A program made the translations under genes and the position numbers. 45,003 nt of DNA from Parasporobacterium sp. (GTDB taxonomy: Bacteria; Bacillota; Clostridia; Lachnospirales; Lachnospiraceae), in assembly GCA_021443845.1 (NCBI GenBank), contig JABUTA010000003.1, forward strand, positions 23,887 to 68,889, in the 5' to 3' direction. Positions 17,408-27,377 of the stretch are shown piece by piece (the stretch's first letter is position 1; each line of letters starts with the position of its first letter). The notes under the pieces are model-generated. The model was not told where the DNA came from and ran no database searches. It saw nothing but the letters and a program-made list of their open reading frames with translations.

Positions 17408-18394
17408 CTACTGACGTACTGCTTTCCCTCTGTTGTAAAGAACGAGCAGCAGTATCAGTATGGCTGCATTCAGTACGTTTCTTACCGGCTGAGTCGGGTT
17501 AAGAGTTGTCAGAAGGTTTGACAGAAGGATCATTACCAGAGAACCTGCAATACTTCCTTCATAGGATCCGCTGCCCCCTGCAAAGGTGGTGCCGCCGATG
17601 ATAACCGCGATAAGTGACTGATATGCGTAATCATCAAATATCTGGCAGCGTGCAGTTGACATATATGCTGCACCCAGCATTCCTGCAAAGGCTGCAAGCA
17701 TTCCTGAGAAAACATAGGACAGAACCTGTATCTTTGTAACACGTACACCGTTCAGTCTTGCCGCATTGGCATTATTGCCTACCATGTAAAGCTGCTTGCC
17801 GAAACGTGATCTTTTAAGCAGATAGAATACTATAGGCCAGATTATCAGCGCATACACTACAATATGAGGCACCACGCCGAATAATTTGAACTTTACCGTG
17901 CTTGAGAATAATGGTGAAGCCTTTCCTGACAAAACACCCTGGGTGAGAATGTACTGCATTCGGGTTACAATATTGGAAATGGCCATTGTAACGATCATGG
18001 CAGGAAGACCTATCTTTACACAGCAGACGCCGTTCAGGAAACCTACAAAAGCACCGATTGCCAGGGAAATGATCAGAACCGTAAGGAAGTGACCGTTCTC
18101 GCCCTTCATGGTATAGGTAGTAAGTACTGCTGTGGCAGACATTATGGCACCTACGGAGAAATCCATACCGCCGCTGATAAGTACCATGGTCTGGCCTGCC
18201 GCAGGTATGCTCAGGATAACCGTGAGCAGGATAATATTTCCGATGGCAACTGTATTCATGCCCTTTGGATTAATGATAATGGTGATTATATACAGTATGG
18301 CCGCTATGATCACCGCCATAAGTGCAGTATGGGTCTGCACGAAAAGATTCAGCTTTGAGAAAAAATCTTTATTGGCATTTGGTTCAAAAGTCAT
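17408..18394 (-). CDS. Sugar ABC transporter permease (RbsC-like)
   Basis: Hydrophobic permease with AAGQTMVLISGGMDFSVGAIMSATA and QSLIAVIIGGTTFAGGSGSYEGSIAGSL. Start MTFEPNANKD avoids overlap with the upstream gene (ORF maximal start 18418). Confidence 0.88.
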   Translation of the reverse strand: MTFEPNANKDFFSKLNLFVQTHTALMAVIIAAILYIITIIINPKGMNTVAIGNIILLTVILSIPAAGQTMVLISGGMDFSVGAIMSATAVLTTYTMKGENGHFLTVLIISLAIGAFVGFLNGVCCVKIGLPAMIVTMAISNIVTRMQYILTQGVLSGKASPLFSSTVKFKLFGVVPHIVVYALIIWPIVFYLLKRSRFGKQLYMVGNNANAARLNGVRVTKIQVLSYVFSGMLAAFAGMLGAAYMSTARCQIFDDYAYQSLIAVIIGGTTFAGGSGSYEGSIAGSLVMILLSNLLTTLNPTQPVRNVLNAAILILLLVLYNRGKAVRQ

Positions 18395-18398
18395 ATTC

Positions 18399-19523
18399 TT
18401 ACTTGGCATATTTCTCACCTCTCCTGAACTGAGCCTTTAAGCCCTGCTGTAATGTCTTACGCTGTTCTTTTGCCGTAACAATAGTCATCAAAAGACCACC
18501 GAAAATGATGATATCGGATACAAAGTTCTGCCAGTATGAAGTAACGGAAAATCCCACAAAGATCTTTGATAGCAGTGTAAAGAAGTAATATACCGTATTC
18601 TGGATAAGTACCAGGAAACCTCCGCCGAATACACCGCAGCTGATGGAGCCCCATCCGCCCCAGCCCATACCGCCTATGATGGCAGCTGACAGGGACTTGA
18701 TGCCGTATTCTTCGCACTGAAGAGGGTTGCCGGATGCAGACATAAGAGTCAGACAGATACCTGCTACTCCAACAAAGAATCCCTTGATGAGGAAGGCCTT
18801 CATCTGAACCTTCACGGGGCTTATACCTGCTGCAAAGGCATTTCTCTGGCTGGTTCCCACTGCATATATATGCTTACCGAATGGTCTTCTGGAAATGAAA
18901 TACCATATCAGCAGTACTGCTGCCAGTACAAGGGCCGGAACCGGGATATAATCCAGGAATTTCAGAAACTGCGGGGCATCCTTACCTCCGATCAGTCCGA
19001 ATAAGGTGGACTGGTAAGGCTTCCAGTAAGCCTTTGGAACGGAACCCTGAGGAACGTTCATTATAAGTACGTTTATACCGTTGACCAGATAGGTCAGGGC
19101 ATAGCTGGCAAGAAGGGCCGGCAGCCTCAGCACGGCACAGCAGGCACCGCACAATGCGGAGATTCCGAATGCAGCCAGCATTGCAATGATCCATCCTACC
19201 CACACAGGAACGCCCCACTCCTGGGGAACCATGATGCAGATAACATTGACAAGTGCTATCTGAACTCCTATGGATACGTCCATCTGTCCTACCAGGAGCA
19301 AAAGTGCCTGTCCTACCGTAACCAGAATGAACGGCAGATTTGTCATGAATATGGACTTAAGTGCCGAAGGCTGGAAGAATGAAAGGATATTTCCTACAGA
19401 TACGCCATTTGAAAGGCATGTGGACCATCCCTGTATTCCTATATTCAGTATCAGTACTACTAAAAACAGCATGCAGCCGGTGAAGGCAGGTTTTCTTCTA
19501 AATCTTGCAAATGATTCTTTCAT
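18399..19523 (-). CDS. Sugar ABC transporter permease (RbsC-like)
   Basis: VGQALLLLVGQMDVSIGVQIAL, GIKSLSAAIIGGMGWGGWGSISCGVFGGG. Confidence 0.87.
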   Translation of the reverse strand: MKESFARFRRKPAFTGCMLFLVVLILNIGIQGWSTCLSNGVSVGNILSFFQPSALKSIFMTNLPFILVTVGQALLLLVGQMDVSIGVQIALVNVICIMVPQEWGVPVWVGWIIAMLAAFGISALCGACCAVLRLPALLASYALTYLVNGINVLIMNVPQGSVPKAYWKPYQSTLFGLIGGKDAPQFLKFLDYIPVPALVLAAVLLIWYFISRRPFGKHIYAVGTSQRNAFAAGISPVKVQMKAFLIKGFFVGVAGICLTLMSASGNPLQCEEYGIKSLSAAIIGGMGWGGWGSISCGVFGGGFLVLIQNTVYYFFTLLSKIFVGFSVTSYWQNFVSDIIIFGGLLMTIVTAKEQRKTLQQGLKAQFRRGEKYAK

Positions 19524-21034
19524 TATTCTGCCTCCTGTACTTTTTCTTTTACACCCATCATGGCTGATACCAGATGTTCTGATGTCTTGAATTCTCCTGA
19601 AAGCTCAGCTGCTACCTTGCCTTCATAGAATACATATACCCTGTCAGAAATATTGAGGAGCTCGTCAGTATCACTGGCAGCGATTATTACTGTCATTCCG
19701 TTAGCTGCACATTCCCTCAGTATGTCATGGATTTCCTGTCTTGAATGAATATCAACGCCCTTTGTGGGATCATCCAGAAGCAGAAGATTTGGATTCATTG
19801 CGATCCATCTCGCAACAACAAGCTTCTGCTGGTTGCCCCCTGAAAGTGAGCTGGCAGGGTCTTTCAGCTTGCCGATCTTGATGTTGTATTTCTTAACCGC
19901 ATCCTCGGAAAACTTTCTGACCTTCTTTGCGGAAAGGTAAGCAAAAAGGGATTCCTTTGCGGAATTGCCGGCAAAAATATTTTCGGTGATGGTTCTTATA
20001 TCAAACACAGCTTCCTTGCTTCTGTCACCTGATATGAAACCTATACCGGCCTTTACTCCCGCTGCAGGATCCTTGAATCTGACATCCTTACCCATGTAGC
20101 AGATGCTTCCGGACTGGGGTCTTACCGCACCTAATATCGAACGGATGACTTCCGGCTGTCCCTGACCTTCCAGACCGCCTATTCCGACGATCTCGCCCTT
20201 GTATGCCTTCATGGAGATATCCTTAACCTTCGGATATACGGAAATATTCTTAACTTCCACAACCACTTCCCTGTCATCCTGGTCCTCTGCAGCTGCTGTC
20301 TTAGCCTCTGAGTGCTTCGGACGGGCGCCTGTCATGTAGAATATAATATCATCCAGTGTGAAATCAGATACAGGTCCTGAAGTTACAGTCTCACTGCTCC
20401 TCATAATGGTAATGGAATCACAGATTTCGAATATTTCATTCATTCTGTGAGTAACATATACCATTGATACACCTTCGTTCTTCAGTTCACGCATGATATC
20501 AAACAGAGTTGCTATCTCATCATAGTGAAGGGAAGCCGTAACCTCATCAAGCAGCAGGATCTTCGGTTTTCTGAATACCGCTTTTGCAACCTCCAGCATG
20601 CTCTGGGTTGACGGCATAAGAGTCTGAACATAATCGTCAGGATCGCAGTCAATATGAAAACGGTCCAGCAGCTCCTGTACCAGTCTTCTGGATTCTTTTT
20701 CATCTACCATTCCCGATTTTGTTACGATCTCACATCCCAGAAGGATATTGTCCTTTACGGACATGGTAGGGATAAGGCTCAGATCCTGGAAAGCAGTGGC
20801 AATGCCTTCCCTGGTGGAATCCGTACCTGAATGAATAATCTTTTTCTCACCGTCGATCAGTATTTCCCCTGCATTCGGAGCAACCAGTCCCGCAAGGACT
20901 TTGACCATGGTGGATTTGCCTGAACCGTTGGATCCGGCCAGTGCCATTACTTCACCTTCTTTTACCGTAAGTGAAGCCTTATTCAGTGCAACTACCGCAC
21001 CGAATCGTTTATCTATGCCTTTCATTTCAAGCAA
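19523..21034 (-). CDS. Sugar ABC transporter ATP-binding protein (RbsA/MglA-like, two NBDs)
   Basis: GSNGSGKSTMVKVLAG Walker A, ILLLDEVTASL Walker B, second domain LSGGNQQKLVVARWIAMNPNLLLLDDPTKGVDIHSR. Confidence 0.92.
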   Translation of the reverse strand: MLEMKGIDKRFGAVVALNKASLTVKEGEVMALAGSNGSGKSTMVKVLAGLVAPNAGEILIDGEKKIIHSGTDSTREGIATAFQDLSLIPTMSVKDNILLGCEIVTKSGMVDEKESRRLVQELLDRFHIDCDPDDYVQTLMPSTQSMLEVAKAVFRKPKILLLDEVTASLHYDEIATLFDIMRELKNEGVSMVYVTHRMNEIFEICDSITIMRSSETVTSGPVSDFTLDDIIFYMTGARPKHSEAKTAAAEDQDDREVVVEVKNISVYPKVKDISMKAYKGEIVGIGGLEGQGQPEVIRSILGAVRPQSGSICYMGKDVRFKDPAAGVKAGIGFISGDRSKEAVFDIRTITENIFAGNSAKESLFAYLSAKKVRKFSEDAVKKYNIKIGKLKDPASSLSGGNQQKLVVARWIAMNPNLLLLDDPTKGVDIHSRQEIHDILRECAANGMTVIIAASDTDELLNISDRVYVFYEGKVAAELSGEFKTSEHLVSAMMGVKEKVQEAE

Positions 21035-21170
21035 TGTTAATCACCCCCTCAACAAATACCCAACATCTCCCTGTTCAGTATTTCACTGATAATTACATTC
21101 TGTTTGGAAGATAATCATAAATCAGACACCGAATCCGGCTTCATGCCCGGCATATACCTGTGTTATAAAA

Positions 21171-21201
21171 TAAGGCCGGCGGCATAATACCGCCGGCCTT
21201 A
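21171..21201 (-). terminator. Hairpin terminator/attenuator between the substrate-binding protein gene and the ATPase gene
   Basis: taaggccggcgg-cataata-ccgccggcctta, 12-bp stem; minus strand continues TTTTATAACA. Confidence 0.7.
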
Positions 21202-21237
21202 TATTCATGACTTATTCAATATGAATACTGCTGAATA

Positions 21238-22335
21238 TTATTTGAAGTACTGTTCTGCAACTTCGTCTTTTGTCAGCCAGAATGAGATTGAATCGCCAGC
21301 TTCGTAGCTGTTAGCGTATTCTTCGATTGACATACCGTCGATCTGAGTTCCTGCTGCAACATCTTTGTCTGTGTAGCAAACCTTGGACTTGATCCAGATC
21401 TGATGTGTATCTTCGAAACCTTCTGCAAAGATGCCTTCCTTAAGTTCCTTTCCTTCGTAAAGGTTAAGAGCAAAGTTGAATGCTGTAGCACCTACTCCAG
21501 GAGGATTTGAAAGAACGATGTAAGGAGTAACAACCTGATCCTTGTTTACTTCAAGCATCTTCTGCATGTAAGCACCTGTGTCACCGAAGCCGATGAAGCC
21601 CGGATAAGCAACGCCTGCTGCATCAAAAGCTTCGAAAGCATTTTCTGCACACTGTGATACTAATACGCCGTCAAATTCTACACCTGAGTTAAGGATTTCA
21701 GCCATTGTCTGCTGAGACTTTGTTGTATCCCAGTCATGGTTACCTGAAGCAACAACTTCCATATTGTACTCTGCCATAGCCTTTTCAAAACCGCGCTGAC
21801 GGTCTGTGTTAGCCTGGTTTCCTTCAAGAGCTGCGATCATGACAACCTTAGCACCTTCGCCTAATACTTCACCTGCGTATAAACCGGTCTTGTATCCAAG
21901 GTATTCCTGGTCGGTAAGAATGTTAAGAACGTTTACATCAGTTGACATGTATGCACAGTCAGCGTTGATGTAGATGATGCCTGCGTCCTGAGCTGCTTCG
22001 ATAATCGGGTCAAGGCCTGTAGTAGCAACAGGGTCATTAACGATGATATCATAACCTTCGTTGATTGAGTTCTGAAGCTGCTGTGTTTCTGTTGACTGAT
22101 CCCAGTTAGCTACGAATGAGTTGTAGCTTACTTCGTAACCGTAGTTGATAGCATCAGCTGCTGCTTCCTGCATATCAAGTTCGTAACGAACACGGTATGG
22201 GTTTCCTTCAACTACTGCATTGTGAGATGCGAGCTTAAGCGGTTTTGCGGCTGCATCGCCTGCCATTGCTGTTCCTGCAAAAGCTAAAATCATAGCGCCT
22301 GCGATCACAGCTGCGGAAATTTTACGAAATTTCAT
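21238..22335 (-). CDS. Sugar ABC transporter substrate-binding protein (RbsB-like, periplasmic-binding type 1)
   Basis: Signal peptide MKFRKISAAVIAGAMILAFAGTAMAGDA; ETQQLQNSINEGYDIIVNDPVATTGLDPIIEAAQDAGIIYINAD. Confidence 0.88.
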   Translation of the reverse strand: MKFRKISAAVIAGAMILAFAGTAMAGDAAAKPLKLASHNAVVEGNPYRVRYELDMQEAAADAINYGYEVSYNSFVANWDQSTETQQLQNSINEGYDIIVNDPVATTGLDPIIEAAQDAGIIYINADCAYMSTDVNVLNILTDQEYLGYKTGLYAGEVLGEGAKVVMIAALEGNQANTDRQRGFEKAMAEYNMEVVASGNHDWDTTKSQQTMAEILNSGVEFDGVLVSQCAENAFEAFDAAGVAYPGFIGFGDTGAYMQKMLEVNKDQVVTPYIVLSNPPGVGATAFNFALNLYEGKELKEGIFAEGFEDTHQIWIKSKVCYTDKDVAAGTQIDGMSIEEYANSYEAGDSISFWLTKDEVAEQYFK

Positions 22336-22590
22336 CTTCTACCTACCTCCGATAATATAGTTTTCTATCTGAGAAAACAGACACTCATCTGCTTTCTTAA
22401 GATCATAAAAATGATAAATACCACTGAACATTATATTATTTATGCCTGAACAGGTCAAATCTTTTCTGATGCATGGGTTGCAAAAATTATGTACAGACTG
22501 CTGTACACTGTACGTCCGTATGCTCCCCTGTCCTGCCCTTCCGGAACCGGCAGGACCTTGTGCGTCACCCGCCTGCAGGGCTCCTTCGGC

Positions 22591-23709
22591 TTACTGTCCT
22601 TCTATTTCTGAAAGCATTACTTCCCTGCCTTCTTCAGCAGACCTGTAAAATGCCTCTATTACTGCCGTAACGTGCTTTGTCTGTTCCGGGCGGATCAGCA
22701 GTTCTTCTCCATCGATTATATGATCAAGCACATTTCCTGTCAGGCAGAAATGTCCCGGGAACACTTCAGAACTGAAAGGAAATTCCTCCGGGAATACCCG
22801 TGGTTCAATATCTGCCTGATATCTTCCCATTGTTCCCAGAATCTTCATTTCCGGAAGAAGTATGCCGGCCTTTGTTCCTGCCATCTTCATGCTGAATTCC
22901 GGAGGCAGGTTTACCGCCCAGGCTGTTTTGAAATTCATGGCACTGCCGTTGTCCAGCCTCAGGCTTCCTGCGGCAAATTCCTCCACTTCAAATTCCGAAG
23001 GTTTATAAGACTGTCTGGTAAATACTCCGGAAGGTGCTCCGCTCTCTTTCAGGCTCATGACTATATTCTGTTCATTCTTTGCCAGATAAGATGACGTAAA
23101 GCCCGATACGGACTTTACTCTCGGACTGTTCATTATCCACAGGGCCGAATCAAGAAGATGCACTCCCAGATCACACATTACTCCGCCCCCTGAGGCTGAC
23201 TTTTTATGGAAAGCACCCCATTTGGGAACTCCTCTTCTTCTTACAATGGCGAATTCCGAATAGTAAACATCTCCCAGTACATCCTGCTCGAACATTTCCC
23301 TGGCAAACATGAACTCGGGATTGTATCTTGTGACCTGACAGGCCACCAGGGTTTTTCCCAGTCTTTCTGCTTCGGCATACATTTCCCCGGCATCTGCATA
23401 ATTCAATGCAGCCGGTTTTTCACATATAACATGGGCTCCGTAAGAAAGAGCCAGCATCGTCATATCCTTGTGAAGTGCATTGGGAACACATACCGATACT
23501 ATGTCAGGCTTTTCATCTGCAAGCATCTTTTCCGTATCAGTGTACCACTTCGGTATATTAAATCTGGCAGCTGTCTGCCGGGCAGTCTGTTCATTAACGT
23601 CACACACTGCCGTCACTTCACATCTGTCCGAATAATACTGATATGCCGGAATATGCGCTTTGTTTGCTATCATTCCGCAGCTTATTACTGCAGCTTTTAA
23701 TTTCTCCAT
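22591..23709 (-). CDS. Gfo/Idh/MocA family oxidoreductase
   Basis: MEKLKAAVISCGMIANKAHIPAYQYYSDRCEVTAVCDVNEQTARQTAARF...VICEKPAALNYADAGEM. Start 23709 preceded by gggggat SD; the longer ORF start 23784 overlaps the upstream gene. Confidence 0.9.
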   Translation of the reverse strand: MEKLKAAVISCGMIANKAHIPAYQYYSDRCEVTAVCDVNEQTARQTAARFNIPKWYTDTEKMLADEKPDIVSVCVPNALHKDMTMLALSYGAHVICEKPAALNYADAGEMYAEAERLGKTLVACQVTRYNPEFMFAREMFEQDVLGDVYYSEFAIVRRRGVPKWGAFHKKSASGGGVMCDLGVHLLDSALWIMNSPRVKSVSGFTSSYLAKNEQNIVMSLKESGAPSGVFTRQSYKPSEFEVEEFAAGSLRLDNGSAMNFKTAWAVNLPPEFSMKMAGTKAGILLPEMKILGTMGRYQADIEPRVFPEEFPFSSEVFPGHFCLTGNVLDHIIDGEELLIRPEQTKHVTAVIEAFYRSAEEGREVMLSEIEGQ

Positions 23710-23780
23710 AAATCCCCCGATATCTGCTGCTTTATCTGCTTCTGCAGACCTGAATACTGATACAGCCATTAAGCAAGCCG

Positions 23781-25214
23781 TCACCAGTTCTCTTCTATTG
23801 TTTCTCCTGTCAGTGTATGAGCACAGGCTTCTTTCACTGCCTCAACAAATGACTCCTTCATATCAAATTCCGTTACACCGTTAATGTCAGCATTTACACG
23901 TCTTAAGCTTCCTTTGTAAAGCTTCATCACGTCAGGCTCTTTACCCTCAATGTTGTAATTGTATGTGATCGTCATTAAGGGTTCCCCTGCATTTACAGGA
24001 TTTTCCAACAGAATTCCGTCGGAAGATGCACTTGTCACCAGCCTGTAAAAACTGAAAAACAGTTCTGTATCCATGGATCTGCCGTTCACCTCGGCATATA
24101 TCCCGCCGTTTTCATCTGTTCCTGTTGTATATATGTATGACTCTCCGTCAAATTCAACAGTAAGGTTTTCAAGATCCTTTCTCAGCGGTGACAGAAACCA
24201 TCTCAGGCACAGCTTCGTGGAATCTACGGAAACGAATGCAGGGGGTTCGATAACAAACACCACCCCGCTGCCCAGCATATATGCCAGGTAGTTTTCCCCG
24301 TAAGGAACAAGCCTCAGCTGATAATCGGCAATATAATCCGTTCCGTTCTTCAGTGAAAAATCCACCTGCATGTAAGGCTTCTCAAACCCCATTGCTTTCA
24401 GTTCTTCCTCTGAAACATTGTATTTCACCACATCAATGGCACGGATACCCAGAATAGAACCAAGCACTTCTATTCCGTAGGTCTGATCCAGTTCATATGT
24501 ACCCTTAAGCCGCACAATATGGGTCGCAGGACCGAAGGATTTTGCCGCAAGCACCGTCCTTTCATCTGCTCCGGATACAGCACTGATCCTTATGGGAGTA
24601 TCAAAAGCTGTTCCTGAAAATGTAACGTCTCTCACGGCACTTAAGGGACTGGTAACCTGAAGAGCCGGAGTCACCTGATATGAAATATATGACTCCTTCC
24701 GGATCAGGAAATATATCATATCCTCCCCGGAAAACAGGTATACATTGTCTTTTTCACCATCCGACATTACAGTACCGTAATAATTACCGCTTACCGGTTC
24801 TTTATTTCCTATGGCAAGGGAAAACTGACTTCCGTCGGAATATTCAGCGTGTACTTTTGCAGAAGGTTCCTCCAGCCCGTAAAGTGCCGGATCTTCTGCC
24901 TTCTCCTTTACAAGCTTCAGTGAACCGAATCCGCAGGAATGATTCATCAGTTCGAAGAAGCCCTCCACGTCCACTATGTTTACCGGAATATCATCAAAGA
25001 CATAACCATCTTCTTCACTGTCATAGTAAACCGAATAGCTTCCGAAGGTATTGTCGATATCCAGCCGGATGATGTCTGAAGGTTCTTTGTCAACAAACAC
25101 CTTCACCCCGGAATCGAAATCTGTTTTCTTACTCTTCAGCATGACAAGTGCCCCGGCCAGCAATATTATCACCAGCACCCCTGCGCCGATCATTTTAAGT
25201 ATCTTTTTTTCCAT
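23781..25214 (-). CDS. DUF4340 domain-containing membrane-anchored protein
   Basis: N-terminal TM helix (MIGAGVLVIILLAGALVMLKSKK), EPSDIIRLDIDNTFGSYSVYYDSEEDGYVF; ALYGLEEPSAKVHAEYSDGSQFSLAIGNKEPVSGNYYG typical of DUF4340. Confidence 0.8.
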   Translation of the reverse strand: MEKKILKMIGAGVLVIILLAGALVMLKSKKTDFDSGVKVFVDKEPSDIIRLDIDNTFGSYSVYYDSEEDGYVFDDIPVNIVDVEGFFELMNHSCGFGSLKLVKEKAEDPALYGLEEPSAKVHAEYSDGSQFSLAIGNKEPVSGNYYGTVMSDGEKDNVYLFSGEDMIYFLIRKESYISYQVTPALQVTSPLSAVRDVTFSGTAFDTPIRISAVSGADERTVLAAKSFGPATHIVRLKGTYELDQTYGIEVLGSILGIRAIDVVKYNVSEEELKAMGFEKPYMQVDFSLKNGTDYIADYQLRLVPYGENYLAYMLGSGVVFVIEPPAFVSVDSTKLCLRWFLSPLRKDLENLTVEFDGESYIYTTGTDENGGIYAEVNGRSMDTELFFSFYRLVTSASSDGILLENPVNAGEPLMTITYNYNIEGKEPDVMKLYKGSLRRVNADINGVTEFDMKESFVEAVKEACAHTLTGETIEENW

Positions 25215-25217
25215 GGG

Positions 25218-26657
25218 TTATTTATATCTTCTCCGCAAATATACTGAAATACCGATGGCCATTATACCCAGAGGCAGTACAACGCATAAAATAATACTCC
25301 AGGTTTTTGCCTCACCCCTGGTAATGGTAAGGGTATTTCCTTCAAGGGATTTTGCAGTGATCGATACGGAACTGCCTCTTTCCGTAATACTGTTAAGCAT
25401 CTGGATCCAGTACTCTGCATTTGCTATCGACGTATTTGACAGCGAGGATGAAGCAAATGCCTCTGAGGATCCGCTGACTATGACATTGCTGTATTTTTCA
25501 GAGGTGCCTGTCATGAGAGTACTCATGATAAGTGCAGGCATAGGACCTTTCTTTACAGCCTGGTCAGGGGTGAAGTTGCTGCCTGCATCTGATGGTCTGA
25601 CTCCCGAAGTGGAAGAAAATGACAGAAGAGTTGTCACAGTTTTATTATCTTTATATTCAAAGACTGTACTCAGAGGTCTCGCAAGAGGCATGAGAACCCT
25701 GTTTGAGCTGTCCTTCAGACGGTCCTTAAAAGTATCGTCTGCATAATCAACAAACGGGTAATAAGGCTGATATCCGTATGCATAATTCTCGCTTGTCTCA
25801 AACACCGCTCCGTCTTCCACCGCAATTCCCCATTCTCTGAGGAAAACATTCACGTTCGGAAGTTCCGGCTGCTGTGCACCTGCAGCATATATGAGAGTGT
25901 GTCCGTACTCTCCGCTGTTATACAGGAAATCATCCAGTTTCCTGAGCACGTCTTCAGACAGGTCCTGAGTAGGAGCCAGAAGAATAAGCACTTCCATGTC
26001 ATCGAAGGAACCGGAGGCCATATTCACCTCCCTGACTTCATAATTGTTGCCTGAAAGGACATATTCCAGTACTTCCCGGTCCTGCTGAACATCATTTCCC
26101 GTAAGCACACCCACATATACAGGATCGCTGGTAACAGAGCTTACTATCGCAGATGTAACAGCTTCTTCAACCCTTGATTCCGAAACCTTCAGAGAGCCTT
26201 CACTGTCATATGTATATGTGAACATGTTTGCCAGGGGCAGCTGCTTTATGGCCTGGGAGCCTTCAACGATAACATCCCCTTCCGAAAGAGTCAGATCGGG
26301 ATATTTTGCCGCAAAGGCCGGATCTGTCGTATAGTCAATAAACTCCAGGTGTATATTTGTGCTGTATCTCGGGTATTTTTCCAGAAGAGTCCGCATCTGT
26401 ATCAGATATGTATTCCCGCTGAAGCTGCCCTTTGCAGACAGTACATATAACCGAACCTCATCGACAAGATTTCCCAGGATTTCCTTTGAATCCTCACCCA
26501 GGTCATATGCTGCATTTGCCGTCAGATCCACGCTCAGGGGATACCTGTCAGAAAGCTCCGAAACAAGAATGTTGATCATCACGGCGATTATTACCGCAAC
26601 TGCCAGCAGTATCCCAAGCAGCACATTCAGGCGGCGTGTTTTATTCTTATTTTTCAT
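25218..26657 (-). CDS. GldG-like ABC-type auxiliary protein
   Basis: N- and C-terminal TM helices; YPLSVDLTANAAYDLGEDSKEILGNLVDEVRLYVL; precedes an ABC-2 permease and ATPase in the Gld-type arrangement. Confidence 0.8.
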   Translation of the reverse strand: MKNKNKTRRLNVLLGILLAVAVIIAVMINILVSELSDRYPLSVDLTANAAYDLGEDSKEILGNLVDEVRLYVLSAKGSFSGNTYLIQMRTLLEKYPRYSTNIHLEFIDYTTDPAFAAKYPDLTLSEGDVIVEGSQAIKQLPLANMFTYTYDSEGSLKVSESRVEEAVTSAIVSSVTSDPVYVGVLTGNDVQQDREVLEYVLSGNNYEVREVNMASGSFDDMEVLILLAPTQDLSEDVLRKLDDFLYNSGEYGHTLIYAAGAQQPELPNVNVFLREWGIAVEDGAVFETSENYAYGYQPYYPFVDYADDTFKDRLKDSSNRVLMPLARPLSTVFEYKDNKTVTTLLSFSSTSGVRPSDAGSNFTPDQAVKKGPMPALIMSTLMTGTSEKYSNVIVSGSSEAFASSSLSNTSIANAEYWIQMLNSITERGSSVSITAKSLEGNTLTITRGEAKTWSIILCVVLPLGIMAIGISVYLRRRYK

Positions 26658-26672
26658 AATAGGCCGCCTTTC

Positions 26673-27377
26673 TCAGTTCCAGCGTTTCCGTTCCAGCACT
26701 GCCGTGCTGAAAATACAGAACAATACTGCTGCACTGATAAAAAATACTATGTTTTTCAGTTCTATTATCCCCAGGGTAAATGGAGAATATCTCTCATTAA
26801 ATGAAATATATCCGAAGAATTTCTGAAGCAGGGGGCTTCCTGTTACATAGGATATACCGTCAACAAGCCTTAAGAAAAGGCTTACTGCAAAGCCCAGTAC
26901 CGCAGCTATCACCTGGCTTTCCGTAATTGAGGAAAGGAACAGGCATATGGCTATCTGGGCAAGTCCCAGAAGAAGCAGCCCGATAAAATTGCCCGTAACA
27001 CAGGGCCAGTCCACTTTTCCGTAAAATGATGCAATAACGGCTGCCAGAAGTGTTCCCGCTATGGCTATTATATATACACACACTGCTGACAGATATTTTC
27101 CGATAACGATCCCCGCTCCGGATACAGGTGCCGTCAGCAGGAGCTGGTCGGTCTTTGTTTTCTTTTCCTCGCTCATAAGCCTCATGGTAAGCACAGGAAT
27201 GATAAACAGAACAACTGAAAACAGCAGAGAAAACAGCTGCATGAAATCAGTTGTTCCCCCGTAAATATTATATGTATAGAAATAGTATCCTGTAAAAAAA
27301 TAAACAGCCGCAATGATCACGTATCCCAGAGGAGTATGAAAATATGCCCTGAATTCTCTTTTGAATATTGCCGACAT
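26673..27377 (-). CDS. ABC-2 type permease (GldF-like)
   Basis: MSAIFKREFRAYFHTPLGYVIIAAVYFFTGYYFY; PVLTMRLMSEEKKTKTDQLLLTAPVSG. Confidence 0.88.
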   Translation of the reverse strand: MSAIFKREFRAYFHTPLGYVIIAAVYFFTGYYFYTYNIYGGTTDFMQLFSLLFSVVLFIIPVLTMRLMSEEKKTKTDQLLLTAPVSGAGIVIGKYLSAVCVYIIAIAGTLLAAVIASFYGKVDWPCVTGNFIGLLLLGLAQIAICLFLSSITESQVIAAVLGFAVSLFLRLVDGISYVTGSPLLQKFFGYISFNERYSPFTLGIIELKNIVFFISAAVLFCIFSTAVLERKRWN